64,000 nucleotides of DNA from CAVVFX01 sp963777595 (lineage in GTDB: Bacteria > Acidobacteriota > Terriglobia > Bryobacterales > Bryobacteraceae): contig CAVZRE010000034.1 in the NCBI GenBank assembly GCA_963777595.1, positions 7,920 to 71,919 on the forward strand, written 5' to 3'. Positions 53,023 through 62,630 of the stretch are shown in pieces. The position numbers and the translations under genes are program-made. How positions within the stretch are numbered: the stretch's first letter is position 1; each line of letters begins with the position of its first letter. Under the pieces are notes generated by a model, which saw only the letters and a program-made list of their open reading frames with translations, was not told the origin of the DNA and searched no databases.

Positions 53023-55169
53023 GCATGGAACGACGGAAGAAAATGAGGAACCGACTAAGGTCCATCATCCAACGGTCGGCGTTGGTTCTGGTCATCGCAA
53101 GTGTCGCCTGCGCTCAGGCGCCAGTGCCTTCCTACAAAACTCTCAAGTATCCTCCGCTGCGCGACATCAAGATTCCCAACGTCGCTACGTTTACGCTGAG
53201 CAACGGGATTCGTGTCTATCTTCTGGAAGACCACGAACTCCCTACGATTCGCGGTTTCGCGCTGGTCCGCACCGGCAATCTTTTTGATCCCAAGGATAAG
53301 ATCGGCCTCGCCAACATTACCGGAGATGTAATGCGGAGCGGTGGCACCCACTTGAAGACCGGTGATCAGATCGACGAGCAACTGGAGAACATTGCCGCGT
53401 CCGTCGAGAGCCGCATTGAGGAAAGCTTCGGACAGGTGTTGTTTTCCACGCTGAAGAACACGACTGATGAAGTGCTCGGAGTCTTTCATGATGTGCTGAC
53501 GGAGCCCGAGTTCCGAGAAGACAAAATCGAACTGGCCAAGACGCAATATCGCAGCTCCATCTCGCGACGCAATGATGATGCCGCGGGAATTGCGCAGCGG
53601 GAATTCACGGATATGGTGTACGGAAAAAAGACACCGTATGGCTGGCAGATGGAATATGAAACGCTGGACCGCATCCACCGCGCCGATCTCCAGGCATTCT
53701 ATCAGCGCTATTTTTTCCCGACCAACATCATAATCGCAATCTCGGGCGACTTTTCCACCGCGGAGATGCATGGCAGATTGGAGAAGCTTTTCTCGGGTTG
53801 GACCGTCAAACGCGATCCCGTGCCGCCGTTTCCCGCGGTCGAGAAGGTTGCCCATCCCGGAGCATTCCTCGCCGTCAAGACCAACGTGACACAGACCAAT
53901 TTCATGCTGGGCCAACTTGGCGGCCAGCTCAACGATAAGGACTACGCTCCGCTCGAGGTGATGGGCGACATTCTGGGCGGAGGTTTCCGCAGCCGCCTGG
54001 TCCGCAAGGTCCGCACGGATCTCGGGCTGGCCTATAACATCTATGCGGATTGGGGCGCCAACTACGATCATCCCGGCTTGTTCCAGATCGGCGGGAGCAC
54101 CAAATCGGCTTCGACCACTGAAGCCATCAAGGCGTCGCTCGGGGAACTCGAGAAGATACGCACGCAGGAGGTCACCAAGGACGAATTGGATATGGCCAAG
54201 CAGAGTGTCGTGAACAGTTTCGTGTTCAATTTCGACACTCCCGCCAAGACCCTGCAGCGCCTGGTGATCTACGACTATTACGGCTACCCCAAGGATTTCA
54301 TTTACCAGTATCGGAAGGCCGTTTTGGCAGTGACTCAGGCCGATATTCTGCGCGTGGCTCGAGAACGCATTGATCCTAAACAGTTGACGCTGGTCGCGGT
54401 GGGCAATCCCAAAGAGTTCGGCGAGCCGCTGACTGCTTTGGGGATGCCGGTGTCGAATCTCGATATCACGATCCCAGAGCCCAAGACGGAGAGTTCCAAA
54501 ACTGCGCCCGCCGATCCACAAGCCATTGCAAAGGGGCGGGAACTATTGAAGCAGGTTCAGACGGCGGCGGGAGGAGCAGCGAAACTGGCGGCCATCAAGG
54601 ATGTGCAGCAGACTGTCAACATGCAGTTCGGGGCGCCGTCGAGCCTGAAGTCGGCGCAAGTCAATTATTTCCTGTTTCCGGGTGTTTTCCGGCAGGAGAA
54701 TGTCTTGCCATTCGGCAAGGTGGTCGCATATAGCGATGGCAAAACGGGTTGGCTGCAACCGCCGAAGGGTCCGCTTACGCCGCTAGCCGGTCCGCAGCTC
54801 AAACAGATTCAAGGCGAAATTTTCCGCAACTATGTCGGACTGCTGCAGAGTGACAGCAATCCAGACCGGACGGTCACCTTGAGCGGGCCGGACACGTTGA
54901 CGATCTCCGATAAAGAGGGTGAGTTGGTGGAGTTGAAGATCGACCCTGCAACCGGATTGATCTCCAGCGAGTCCTACAAACAGATGCAGCCTTCAGGCCC
55001 AGCATCGGAAATTGTCGTTGGCCTTTCCGATTTTAGAGATGTGGACGGCGTCAAGCTGCCGTTCAAAATGACCTTGATTCAAGGGGGCAAAAAGGTGGCT
55101 GATGCGGTAGTCTCTCAGTACAAACTCAACTCCGGACTGAAACTCGAGGATCTGGCCAAACAACCGTAA
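53019..55169 (+). CDS. M16 family peptidase-like protein without zinc motif, extra C-terminal domain
   Basis: 716 residues. Signal peptide ('ALVLVIASVACAQAP'). Two M16 domains follow (~40-460), but where HxxEH is expected there is 'GLANITGDVMRSGGTH', so it should not bind zinc; 'GGGFRSRLVRKVRTDLGLAY' is the normal second-domain element. Residues ~490-716 form an extra domain ('LLKQVQTAAGGAAKLAAIKD', 'PLTPLAGPQLKQIQGEIFRN') resembling LolA/outer-membrane lipoprotein sorting folds. Typical regulatory partner of a catalytic M16 subunit. Overlaps both neighbours by 1-4 bases. Confidence 0.87.
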   Translation: MSMERRKKMRNRLRSIIQRSALVLVIASVACAQAPVPSYKTLKYPPLRDIKIPNVATFTLSNGIRVYLLEDHELPTIRGFALVRTGNLFDPKDKIGLANITGDVMRSGGTHLKTGDQIDEQLENIAASVESRIEESFGQVLFSTLKNTTDEVLGVFHDVLTEPEFREDKIELAKTQYRSSISRRNDDAAGIAQREFTDMVYGKKTPYGWQMEYETLDRIHRADLQAFYQRYFFPTNIIIAISGDFSTAEMHGRLEKLFSGWTVKRDPVPPFPAVEKVAHPGAFLAVKTNVTQTNFMLGQLGGQLNDKDYAPLEVMGDILGGGFRSRLVRKVRTDLGLAYNIYADWGANYDHPGLFQIGGSTKSASTTEAIKASLGELEKIRTQEVTKDELDMAKQSVVNSFVFNFDTPAKTLQRLVIYDYYGYPKDFIYQYRKAVLAVTQADILRVARERIDPKQLTLVAVGNPKEFGEPLTALGMPVSNLDITIPEPKTESSKTAPADPQAIAKGRELLKQVQTAAGGAAKLAAIKDVQQTVNMQFGAPSSLKSAQVNYFLFPGVFRQENVLPFGKVVAYSDGKTGWLQPPKGPLTPLAGPQLKQIQGEIFRNYVGLLQSDSNPDRTVTLSGPDTLTISDKEGELVELKIDPATGLISSESYKQMQPSGPASEIVVGLSDFRDVDGVKLPFKMTLIQGGKKVADAVVSQYKLNSGLKLEDLAKQP

Positions 55170-55972
55170 TGACGCGACGACTTTTTGCTGTTTCGCTACC
55201 AGCCGGGGTGGCTGCGCGCAGAGTGTATGCCGAGACGGACGAGGAGCGGGGCCACAAGCTGATGAATAAGCTGATCGAGGCACTTGGCGGGGACCTGTTT
55301 CTCAACATGCACGACCGCACGGAGGAGGGACGCGCCTATTCGTTCTTTCGCGAGCAGCTCTCGGGTTTGTCAATTGTTCATCTCTATACTCAGTACCGCA
55401 TGCAGCCCGGCCCTGGCGATTTTCCGGCGGTTCGCGAACGCCAAGCCTTCCTGAAAAATCAGGACGATGCCGTCATTTTCGCTGAGGGGAGTGCGTACGA
55501 AGTCACTTTTCGCGGCGCACGGCCGCTCCCCGACGACAGCCTGAAGCGCTATATCGAAACCACCAATCGCAACATCTTCTACATCGTCCGGGAACGGCTG
55601 CATGAGAACGGTATGTTCTTCGAATCCCCAGGCGGAGACGTCATCGAGAATCAGCCGGTGCAGGTTTTGAATATTACCGATCCGCAAAACCGCAAAGTGA
55701 CGGTCTACCTCCATCACCTGACCTTTCTGCCGGTGATGCAGCGTTCCCACATCATGGATCCGATTCTCAAAGAACGCCGGGAAGAAGTAACGCGATTCAA
55801 CAACTATCGCCGTGCGAAGCCCGGAATCATGTGGCCTTGGGCGATCCTGCGCGAACGTGACGGCGAGAAGATTTTCCAGATGTTCTCGGATGCCGTCAGC
55901 GTAAACAATGATCTGCCGGACAAGCTCTTTACGCTCCCGTCAGGGATCAAGATGTTGAAGAAGGATCAGTAG
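55169..55972 (+). CDS. Exported protein coupled to M16 peptidases, unknown function
   Basis: 267 residues. 'MTRRLFAVSLPAGVAARRVY' looks like a short export signal with adjacent Arg residues. The mature part begins 'EERGHKLMNKLIEALGGDLF' and contains 'VQVLNITDPQNRKVTVYLHH', similar in layout to the LolA-like C-terminal domain of the preceding M16 protein, but without clear motifs. ATG overlaps the TAA of that gene by one base, so it is made from the same mRNA and may work with the peptidase pair. Confidence 0.65.
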   Translation: MTRRLFAVSLPAGVAARRVYAETDEERGHKLMNKLIEALGGDLFLNMHDRTEEGRAYSFFREQLSGLSIVHLYTQYRMQPGPGDFPAVRERQAFLKNQDDAVIFAEGSAYEVTFRGARPLPDDSLKRYIETTNRNIFYIVRERLHENGMFFESPGGDVIENQPVQVLNITDPQNRKVTVYLHHLTFLPVMQRSHIMDPILKERREEVTRFNNYRRAKPGIMWPWAILRERDGEKIFQMFSDAVSVNNDLPDKLFTLPSGIKMLKKDQ

Positions 55973-56014
55973 CAGCGTTGTCCGTTTTTCGTGGCGATGA
56001 CGGACAACACCAAA

Positions 56015-59000
56015 CTACTGCACCGTCAGATTCACTGCCTGGCTCGCAACTCCGCCGACGGTAACGATCACCGGCTGCACTCCCGGCGTCAGGCTGGCGG
56101 GAACCGTGAAATTCACCTGCGTTTCACCCAGCACGCTGGTGGAAAGAGCGTTGGCGGTCAGGAATGCTTGCACTCCTCCGACGGTCACGGATACCGGCAG
56201 TATGGGCTGGTAGTTCAGCTCGGGCAGGAAGGCTGTGTCGAGGGGGCCGAACAGCGCGTTGAACGGAACATCCCCTGCTCCATTAAACAAAACGCTCGCG
56301 CTCGCACCGCGTTTGGCGGTCGAGGATGGGGCAAGATTGCCGTTGCCGTCGTCGTAAATAGCCGGAGCGGACGGAGCCATCTGGAACTGGAATCCCGCGA
56401 TCTGTCCATTGTTGTTGACGCCCAATACCGCCGGGCCTGCGCCTGCTTCGTACGGGATCTGAATGACGAGTTGGGTCGGCGAGATTGAGAGAACAGGTGC
56501 GGCCAATCCGTTGACGGTTGCGGATACGCCGCCGAGCGTGAAGGCGTAGAACGGAGCGCTTCTCGTCGGGGCGGGCGTGGTGGCAGTCGAATTGGCCAGT
56601 TGCGTTCCGGTCACCGTCAGACGCATTCCAGGCGCGCCATTCGTGATCGTGGGCGAGGCAGTGTTGGCGACGCCGGTGATCGATGTTCCAGAAGTGCTGC
56701 CGCCGAAAACCATCATCACCGGTACGCTGACGGTCTGTGGAATGGCGTTGGGAGACTGTAGCACGATGGTCGCAGGGTACGCGCCGGGTTCAAACGCTCC
56801 GGTGCCGTCGGCGGTAAGCGCGACCTGAGCCGGACCCGTGGCGGAGAGTTGCGAGACGTTCAGCCAGGAAGTCGTGCGGTTGGCTGGGAAAACGGATGCC
56901 GTCCATGGCTGGGTGGGATCGGACAGGCCGATGGTCAGAATAGCCTGTGCCGGTTGACCGGGCGCCGCAGCGAGCGTGACGGTCGAAGGAGCAGTCGCCA
57001 TTTGGATCGGATTCGCGGGTGGGCCGACTAGCGACACTGTCACATCGATTAAAGAACCATCGTCGAAAATAAAGGAGATCGGCTCGATGGCCGGCGGCGT
57101 GATGCCGCTGAGGCAGAGAGTCCCCGAAAGCGAACCGTAGGCATCGAGTCGCGTCGTGCCGAAAATCGGAACGATCTGGCTGGAGACATCGACCGACCCT
57201 GCCAGCAGATTGGTGATGATGCTGGAACTGCCGTCAGTGTCATCCAGATGGAGTTGTACCGGCCACTGGCAGGAGGGATCGGCGTTGACGTTTTGGGTCA
57301 CCGTAAGCGGAGTGGCGATGGGAGTGATGAGCTGGTACGCACCTGAAGGCAGCCCCGTGTATAAAACCGAAACCTGGCGCGACCAGTTCTGGCCGGTTGC
57401 GTCGACGCCGGAGAAACCTAAGGTGTGACTCATCGGCGTTACCAGATTGCGCAGGACGAAGGACGAACTCAAGGTTCCGCGAGGGAGGATACTGGTCACG
57501 GGAAAATCCTGCGCCAGAGGTTGCGTCTGGCCATCCACCGTGAAGCCGGTGAGCATGGCGGCGACGCCGGCAATCTCATGCAGACTGACGGATGTCTGCC
57601 AGCTCAATCCTTGGGCGTCAGGCGGATTGGCCGCTGACAGTAGTCGGAGCGATAGGGATGATCGATGTGACTCCCGTCGGAGTCGTGACCTGGATCTTGA
57701 CACTCGCGCCCGCACTCGAGAACGCTGCGTCTCCGGAATATTCGGCGAAGAACAGTACTGTGCCGGTACCCGTCAGCAGGTAAGCCGGAAAGGTAACGCT
57801 GGCCGTGGCGCCAACCAGCGGAACGGTGCCCAACGCAACTTCAACAGTGCCGATGCTGAAAGACACCATCCCTGTAGGAGTGCCGCTGCCGGTTGCGGAC
57901 GTCACGGTTGCGGTAAGCGTGATGGAATCATTGGCAGTTACCTTGACAGCGCTCGAGGTAAGAGTGACCGTGACTCCGTTCGTAGCGGAACTCCAGTTCG
58001 TCGCCAGGGCGTTGACGTCGATGGAGCCGAGACCGGTACTCAGGTCGTAGCCCGCACCTGCGGCAAAGCCGAATGAGCCAGTCAGGCAGTTTGGACTTCC
58101 TTGCGCGCAGGGCACGATATTGCCTCCAGATACGACGTCGTGGAAAACGGACGGCACGCTCTGCGCGAGGCGGTAGAGCTGAGGGTTGATATTGCCGAGA
58201 CCCGGTTTGGCCTGCACGCCGTTCGTCACCAGATATTGATTGAGCAGGGCCACGATGCCAGCCATTGAAGGAGTGCCCGCGGACGTACCTCCAACGACAA
58301 AATTCTGGCCTGAGTAGGTAATATCGTAGCCGTCATGTCCAGACGCGGCAGCAAATGAGACGTCCGGCAAATGCCGTGCATTGTCGTTAGGCACGCCCGG
58401 ACCGCTCTGCCACGCTGGTTGAGAATAGAAGATACTGGCGCCTCCGCCGGTGGCGGCGAGACCCGTGGTGCCGGATTCGTTCCAGGCCACTTCCGGAATA
58501 TAAGAAAGAGCCGAACCGAAGGTCAAAGTGTTTGTCGTGGCCCAATAGGTTCCAGTCCCCTCGACAAACAGAGTGCCCCCCACGCCGGTGACCTCGGGGA
58601 GAGCAGCGGGAAGTCCCACCGCCATTCCTTGCGTGGCGTATGGCTCCGATCCGCTGGCATCACATCCCGCCGCGCCTGCATCTCCGGTCGCATTCAGTAT
58701 GGTAATGCCTTGGGAATTGCCTTGTTGCGCAGCCGATTGCAGGACAAACGGATCTTCGAGGAGCGGAAAAAGGGATTCGCAAGCCAGATAACTGCTGGTG
58801 ATCACCTGCGCGTTGTTCTGGTTCACGGCGGCCACGATTGCGCCCAAAGCATTGTCACCGTAGACGTAGTAGAAGGTCGCGTTAGGAGCGATTGCCATGG
58901 CCCACTCCAGATCCAGATTCACTTCGAGCTGAGCCCCGTTGTAGCCAGGGTCATTCCCATCGAAATTGACCAATTTCGGAGTGTTGGAAGGCAGGCCGTA

Positions 59001-59822
59001 GCGCTTCTGGAAGGACTGCAAATCGGACAGCAGGAAATCCGACTCGCCGACCACCGCGATGCTCGTGCCGGTGCCATCCATTCCGGCCTGGGAAAGAGGC
59101 GTGATGTCGTAGATGGTCTCGAAATCCGCGGGAGCGAGGTAGTGGCTCGATCCGGAGTTGTAGGCAGGCGCCACGCGAGCGGCGGGCCTCAGGCGGAAGT
59201 CGTTAAGCCCGACAAAGCCTCCGACCACCTCAGCCATGGCTTCGGGCACCGACGGCTCAGTCGAATTGGCGTAGTGCCTTTCGCCGTTGACCTGAAATCT
59301 GTGGATCGGCGTATGCAGCGCCTTAGAGATTTGCCCGGCTGTGCCGGTGAACGCGATCCAGTTGCGCCCCCGCCCCAGTTCCTTAATCGTAAAGCCCTCG
59401 GATTGCAGCCAGGCCGCGATCTTGGATTGGTCCCCGGAACTTAGGCCGAAGCGGTCGCCAAATTGTTCCGGCGTCAGCCATTTATGAAACCGCGGAGAGG
59501 AGGGATTCTGCTGGTCGGCGAGCAGACGATCGAGATCCGCCTGCTGAGCCGGGGACGGCTTGGTCATGAGGAGTATGTACGGAATCCTCATAGCCGGATC
59601 TACGGCACCCTGATCGAACTGAGCCTTCGCCCACGGCGTCAGATTCCCCGGTAGCGCACGGACTACGCGTGCGTCGACCGGACCCGTTATACGGTCGGCC
59701 TGCGCAGCCGGCATCGTTCCGGCCGCAGAAAATAAGAGCACGGTCGTGACCGCGCACACTGGCGCGGAACGAAGCGGCCGGGTTTGGGATAAATTATGTT
59801 TTGCAGATTTCGATGGTTGCAT
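56015..59822 (-). CDS. S53 sedolisin/kumamolisin protease with Ig-like and TIGR03437 domains, one frameshift
   Basis: ATG 59822. Export signal ('APVCAVTTVLLFSAAGTMPA'), activation prodomain (~50-210, 'SSPRFHKWLTPEQFGDRFG'), S53 catalytic domain (~230-600) with Glu/Asp in 'QLEVNLDLEWAMAIAPNATF' and the Ser in 'VVGGTSAGTPSMAGIVALL', calcium site near 'GAGYDLSTGLGSIDVNALA', an Ig-like domain, then a shift near 57630 ('APTTVSG' to 'ANPPDAQGLSWQTSVSLHE') into more beta domains and a C-terminal TIGR03437 module ending at 56015. Corrected length ~1268. Acid-acting secreted endopeptidase by family. The break falls between domains, so a truncated but active enzyme is conceivable. Confidence 0.85.
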
Positions 59823-59993
59823 GGAAGGGCCCTCAATTCTGGCAAACTACGATTGTACGGCCCATCTTCAGCTCATGGTGCGGAATTAATACTGAAGTTT
59901 ATGGGCGCCCTCGCCCTCCTCGCTATTGGCAAAGAAAGCAAACTGCGTCTCAACACGCCAAAAAGTCAGCTTGTCGAATTAGCTTTCTTCGAA

Positions 59994-61040
59994 CTAATGG
60001 AGGTATTTCCGCAAAAAGGGCCACGCCAGGTCGCCGCGAAATTCATGGACTCCTTCGAATGCTTCGAAATCGAAGTCGGCGGCGTGAGAGCCCGGGTAGA
60101 AAGCGCGAGATTTTTCCACGGCGCGTCGCACATCATCGATGGGAAAGCCCTTGTCATTGATGCCGTCCTGCACCTGCAATGGACGCGGCGAAATCAGACG
60201 GACCAAGTCCGCACTACTGATATCGTTTGGCCGTCCGGCGGGCCGGGCCGTCCGTGCTGCGCCAGTCGGTTCCTTATCGCGAAAGGAGCAGGAAGCGATT
60301 GCCACTTTTATCCGGGGATCGAGCGCCGTGGTGTAGAGGGTGTAAAAGCCGCCATAGGAGAGCCCGATCATCGCTACACGGGCCGGATCGACTTCGGGCC
60401 GCTTTAGAACTACATCGAGCGCCCGACTGATCTTGTACGCTTCGACGCCCATGAGTGTAGTTCCACGGGCGCGCAGTTCGTCGTCAAGCAACCCGCGCAC
60501 GTCCGCGGGGATGGGTGTACCGTGATCCCGATCGCGGAAAGGATACATAATAGTCAGCGGCGCGAAGACGACATATCCCTCTGCCACCGCGCCGCGCACC
60601 AGGTCGTGGTAGTTGGTGCCGCCGTGGAAGGTAGCCATCTCAGGAGTGCCTCCACCGCCATGCTGCGAAATGACCAGAGGCGCGGGCAGTTTGACATTCT
60701 TGGGGACAATGTACAGCCCGTAGGTCTCCATCTGCAAAGTCACGCGGATGAACGCACGGTAGTAGATGGCGACACTGTCTTCCGCGACTTTGTCGAAATG
60801 ACCGGAGGGCGACGGGAGAAATCCTGGCGCGGGATAGCCAATTGATTCGGCGAAGCTTCCGCCGGCCGGGAGTGAAGGTTTCTTCGAAAGAGCCTCCGCG
60901 TAAGCCTGCAACTGCTTCCATTGCGCGACGCGAATACCCGATGAAGCGAGCAGGTCTTCTTCGTATAGAGACACCTGTCCCGCAGCGGTGCAGGCGACGA
61001 ATGCCGTCAGCCCGGCAGACAAGAAGAGTGAAAAGCCCAT
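59994..61040 (-). CDS. Exported alpha/beta hydrolase (acetyl xylan esterase / dienelactone hydrolase-like)
   Basis: 348 residues with a signal peptide (MGFSLFLSAGLTAFVACTAA). Nucleophile elbow 'VAMIGLSYGGFYTLYTTALD' supplies the Ser; 'APLVISQHGGGGTPEMATFH' forms the oxyanion side; Asp and His candidates are in 'LQVQDGINDKGFPIDDVRR' and near the end in 'FEGVHEFRGDLAWPF'. Similar acidobacterial proteins are annotated as acetyl xylan esterases or hydrolases of unknown substrate. The 171 bases between it and the S53 gene hold no recognised feature. The S20 gene ends eight bases before its start, so the two may share a transcript. Confidence 0.78.
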   Translation of the reverse strand: MGFSLFLSAGLTAFVACTAAGQVSLYEEDLLASSGIRVAQWKQLQAYAEALSKKPSLPAGGSFAESIGYPAPGFLPSPSGHFDKVAEDSVAIYYRAFIRVTLQMETYGLYIVPKNVKLPAPLVISQHGGGGTPEMATFHGGTNYHDLVRGAVAEGYVVFAPLTIMYPFRDRDHGTPIPADVRGLLDDELRARGTTLMGVEAYKISRALDVVLKRPEVDPARVAMIGLSYGGFYTLYTTALDPRIKVAIASCSFRDKEPTGAARTARPAGRPNDISSADLVRLISPRPLQVQDGINDKGFPIDDVRRAVEKSRAFYPGSHAADFDFEAFEGVHEFRGDLAWPFLRKYLH

Positions 61041-61048
61041 ACGGGCGA

Positions 61049-61318
61049 CTACGCCGTCTGGAGAGCTTTAACCCGCGCGTGCAGGCGGGACTTATAGCGC
61101 GCCGCGGAGTTCTTCTTGATGATCCCGATGCGGGCGGAACGGTCGATCAACGAGAACGTTTTGGACATCGCATCCGCCGTGACCTTATGTTCCTTGCCTG
61201 CCAGGGCCTTGCGCATGGCGCGGAGCTGGTGGCGCAAACGAGTTTTCGCCACGCGATTGAATTCGGTGCGGCGTTCTTCGGTGCGAACCCGCTTCAGTGC
61301 TGAAAAGTGATTAGCCAT
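61049..61318 (-). CDS. rpsT: 30S ribosomal protein S20
   Basis: 89 residues, normal length. 'MANHFSALKRVRTEERRTEF' and 'KNSAARYKSRLHARVKALQ' are the signature ends; all-helical and very basic. Binds 16S rRNA in the 30S subunit. TATTCT on the minus strand at 61364-61359 is a plausible -10 element ~40 bases before the ATG. Confidence 0.95.
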   Translation of the reverse strand: MANHFSALKRVRTEERRTEFNRVAKTRLRHQLRAMRKALAGKEHKVTADAMSKTFSLIDRSARIGIIKKNSAARYKSRLHARVKALQTA

Positions 61319-61408
61319 TACTTACTAACGTGATTCCTTACAGAGATTTAGATCTTTTAGAATAGCACAGACCGGCGTGAGGGCCTTTTCATCCGGCTGT
61401 GACCGCAG

Positions 61409-61446
61409 TTGGCAGTCTACTAACGGCATTATTGATATAGAGGTGA
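61409..61446 (+). promoter_or_regulatory. Possible promoter and strong RBS of the 75-residue gene
   Basis: TTGGCA (61409-61414) with weak -10-like GATATA (61434-61439, 19-base spacing), then GAGGTGA (61440-61446) six bases before the GTG at 61453. The ribosome site is strong; the promoter is weakly supported. Confidence 0.35.
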
Positions 61447-61452
61447 ACCAGA

Positions 61453-61680
61453 GTGAGCGCCACCCGAGTGAACATGTCGCCCGAAATACAGTTCGCTAAT
61501 TTGGCTTCCTGGAAGGCGGTCGAGGCGGAGATCGGTCGATCTCCTGACGTGCGACGCAAGGCGTGGAAAGCTATGGCGCTCGAGTTTATCTCTGATCGCG
61601 TCCGGCGAAGCTTTCCCCTTGAACTCAGCGACTTCTCTGCGCTGGTACTTCCTTTCCCCGATCAAACAAGTCAAGAGTGA
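61453..61680 (+). CDS. Small soluble protein, unknown function
   Basis: 75 residues with no signal or membrane segment: 'MSPEIQFANLASWKAVEAEI', 'RRKAWKAMALEFISDRVRRS'. Trp- and Arg-rich, probably helical. I recognise no family. A near-perfect Shine-Dalgarno (GAGGTGA) at the right distance from the GTG supports it as a real gene. It is divergent from rpsT and convergent with the DUF4230 gene, 11 bases away. Confidence 0.5.
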   Translation: MSATRVNMSPEIQFANLASWKAVEAEIGRSPDVRRKAWKAMALEFISDRVRRSFPLELSDFSALVLPFPDQTSQE

Positions 61681-61691
61681 CGGCAGAGAAA

Positions 61692-62279
61692 TCAGCTAGC
61701 GGTCCAAACTTCGACAGTGTCTCCCATTGCGGCGACCAGGTCGCGAATTGCCGCCTTGGCGCGAGTTTCCGCGTCTCGCAGGATCCCCATGTCGAGAGCA
61801 GCCTTCCGGATGTCGTCGATCGCGGCCAGGCGAGCCTGGTGTTCCAAATTGGGATCCGGCGACACCCATGGTGTCCACCAGGTAATGTGACGATCCCAGA
61901 CTTTGGTGTTTTTTTCATCGAGGTAAACGTCGAAAAGTTGCGCGTGCGGCAGGCGGATCCTGATCTTCTTTCCGCTCATCTGGACGTCGTATTGTGTAAC
62001 GGCCGAGAGATCGACACCGGCTTGCGCGCGGCCCTCTACCATCAGCAAAAGCGACTCTTCTCCCAACGGCTGGCGCGCCTCAGTAATGCCGACAACTTTC
62101 TGCACCACGTAAAGAACGGTCACCAGTTCCTTCATTCCGCGAACCTGGCTGACCACAGCCGGCGGATCGACCGGTCTCAGCCAAGTCCCACCGGGGGCGT
62201 AGACTCTGGCGTACACGATCAACCCGATGATCAGGAATATTAGGAAAAACGTCGAGAGGAAGGCTATAAGTTTCGCCAT
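61692..62279 (-). CDS. DUF4230 domain membrane-anchored protein
   Basis: 195 residues. One N-terminal membrane anchor ('LIAFLSTFFLIFLIIGLIVY'), then a DUF4230 domain: 'VVSQVRGMKELVTVLYVVQK', 'LLLMVEGRAQAGVDLSAVTQ', 'KKIRIRLPHAQLFDVYLDEK', 'ARLAAIDDIRKAALDMGILR'. Function of the family is unknown; the domain probably faces the periplasm. Its start directly follows the stop of the next upstream small gene, so the two are an operon. Confidence 0.78.
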   Translation of the reverse strand: MAKLIAFLSTFFLIFLIIGLIVYARVYAPGGTWLRPVDPPAVVSQVRGMKELVTVLYVVQKVVGITEARQPLGEESLLLMVEGRAQAGVDLSAVTQYDVQMSGKKIRIRLPHAQLFDVYLDEKNTKVWDRHITWWTPWVSPDPNLEHQARLAAIDDIRKAALDMGILRDAETRAKAAIRDLVAAMGDTVEVWTAS

Positions 62280-62561
62280 CTAGCTGGCTGCCGCCTCGTC
62301 GGGTAGAGGCTCTGCGGGTTGGTAACCATGCTGAAACAGCAGACTGCGAGTGCGCGTTTCGGCGTCGGGGCGAACGTAGAAAAAAACGCCAACACGCTCG
62401 GTCTGGAAAACGAAGCCGCCGCGGTAGCGATCTGTTTCCAAGCCGTAGTCCACCTGGTTCTCGCAGAGCAGGAGTTCCACGGCCAGTGATTCCTTGAGCT
62501 TTTTGGCGATATAGACGAGCCGAGGATCATGATCGTCGAAGAAGGAGGGGTCCTGGCGCAT
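62280..62561 (-). CDS. Small conserved hypothetical protein, operon with DUF4230 gene
   Basis: 93 residues, no signal: 'DDHDPRLVYIAKKLKESLAV', 'ELLLCENQVDYGLETDRYRG'. The pattern suggests a small alpha/beta domain of unknown role. Its stop is adjacent to the ATG of the DUF4230 gene (no gap), indicating coupled translation. Confidence 0.6.
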   Translation of the reverse strand: MRQDPSFFDDHDPRLVYIAKKLKESLAVELLLCENQVDYGLETDRYRGGFVFQTERVGVFFYVRPDAETRTRSLLFQHGYQPAEPLPDEAAAS

Positions 62562-62630
62562 GGAGATCTAGCTACTTTCATTATTGCGCGACGATAGACT
62601 GCCTCAGCATAGGCACCGATAGCGCTTCGG

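Noticed and set aside
59823..59993. Coding sequence between the S53 and hydrolase genes
   Set aside because: Frames there extend as shadows of the flanking minus-strand genes and start without a ribosome site; it is more likely the S53 upstream region.
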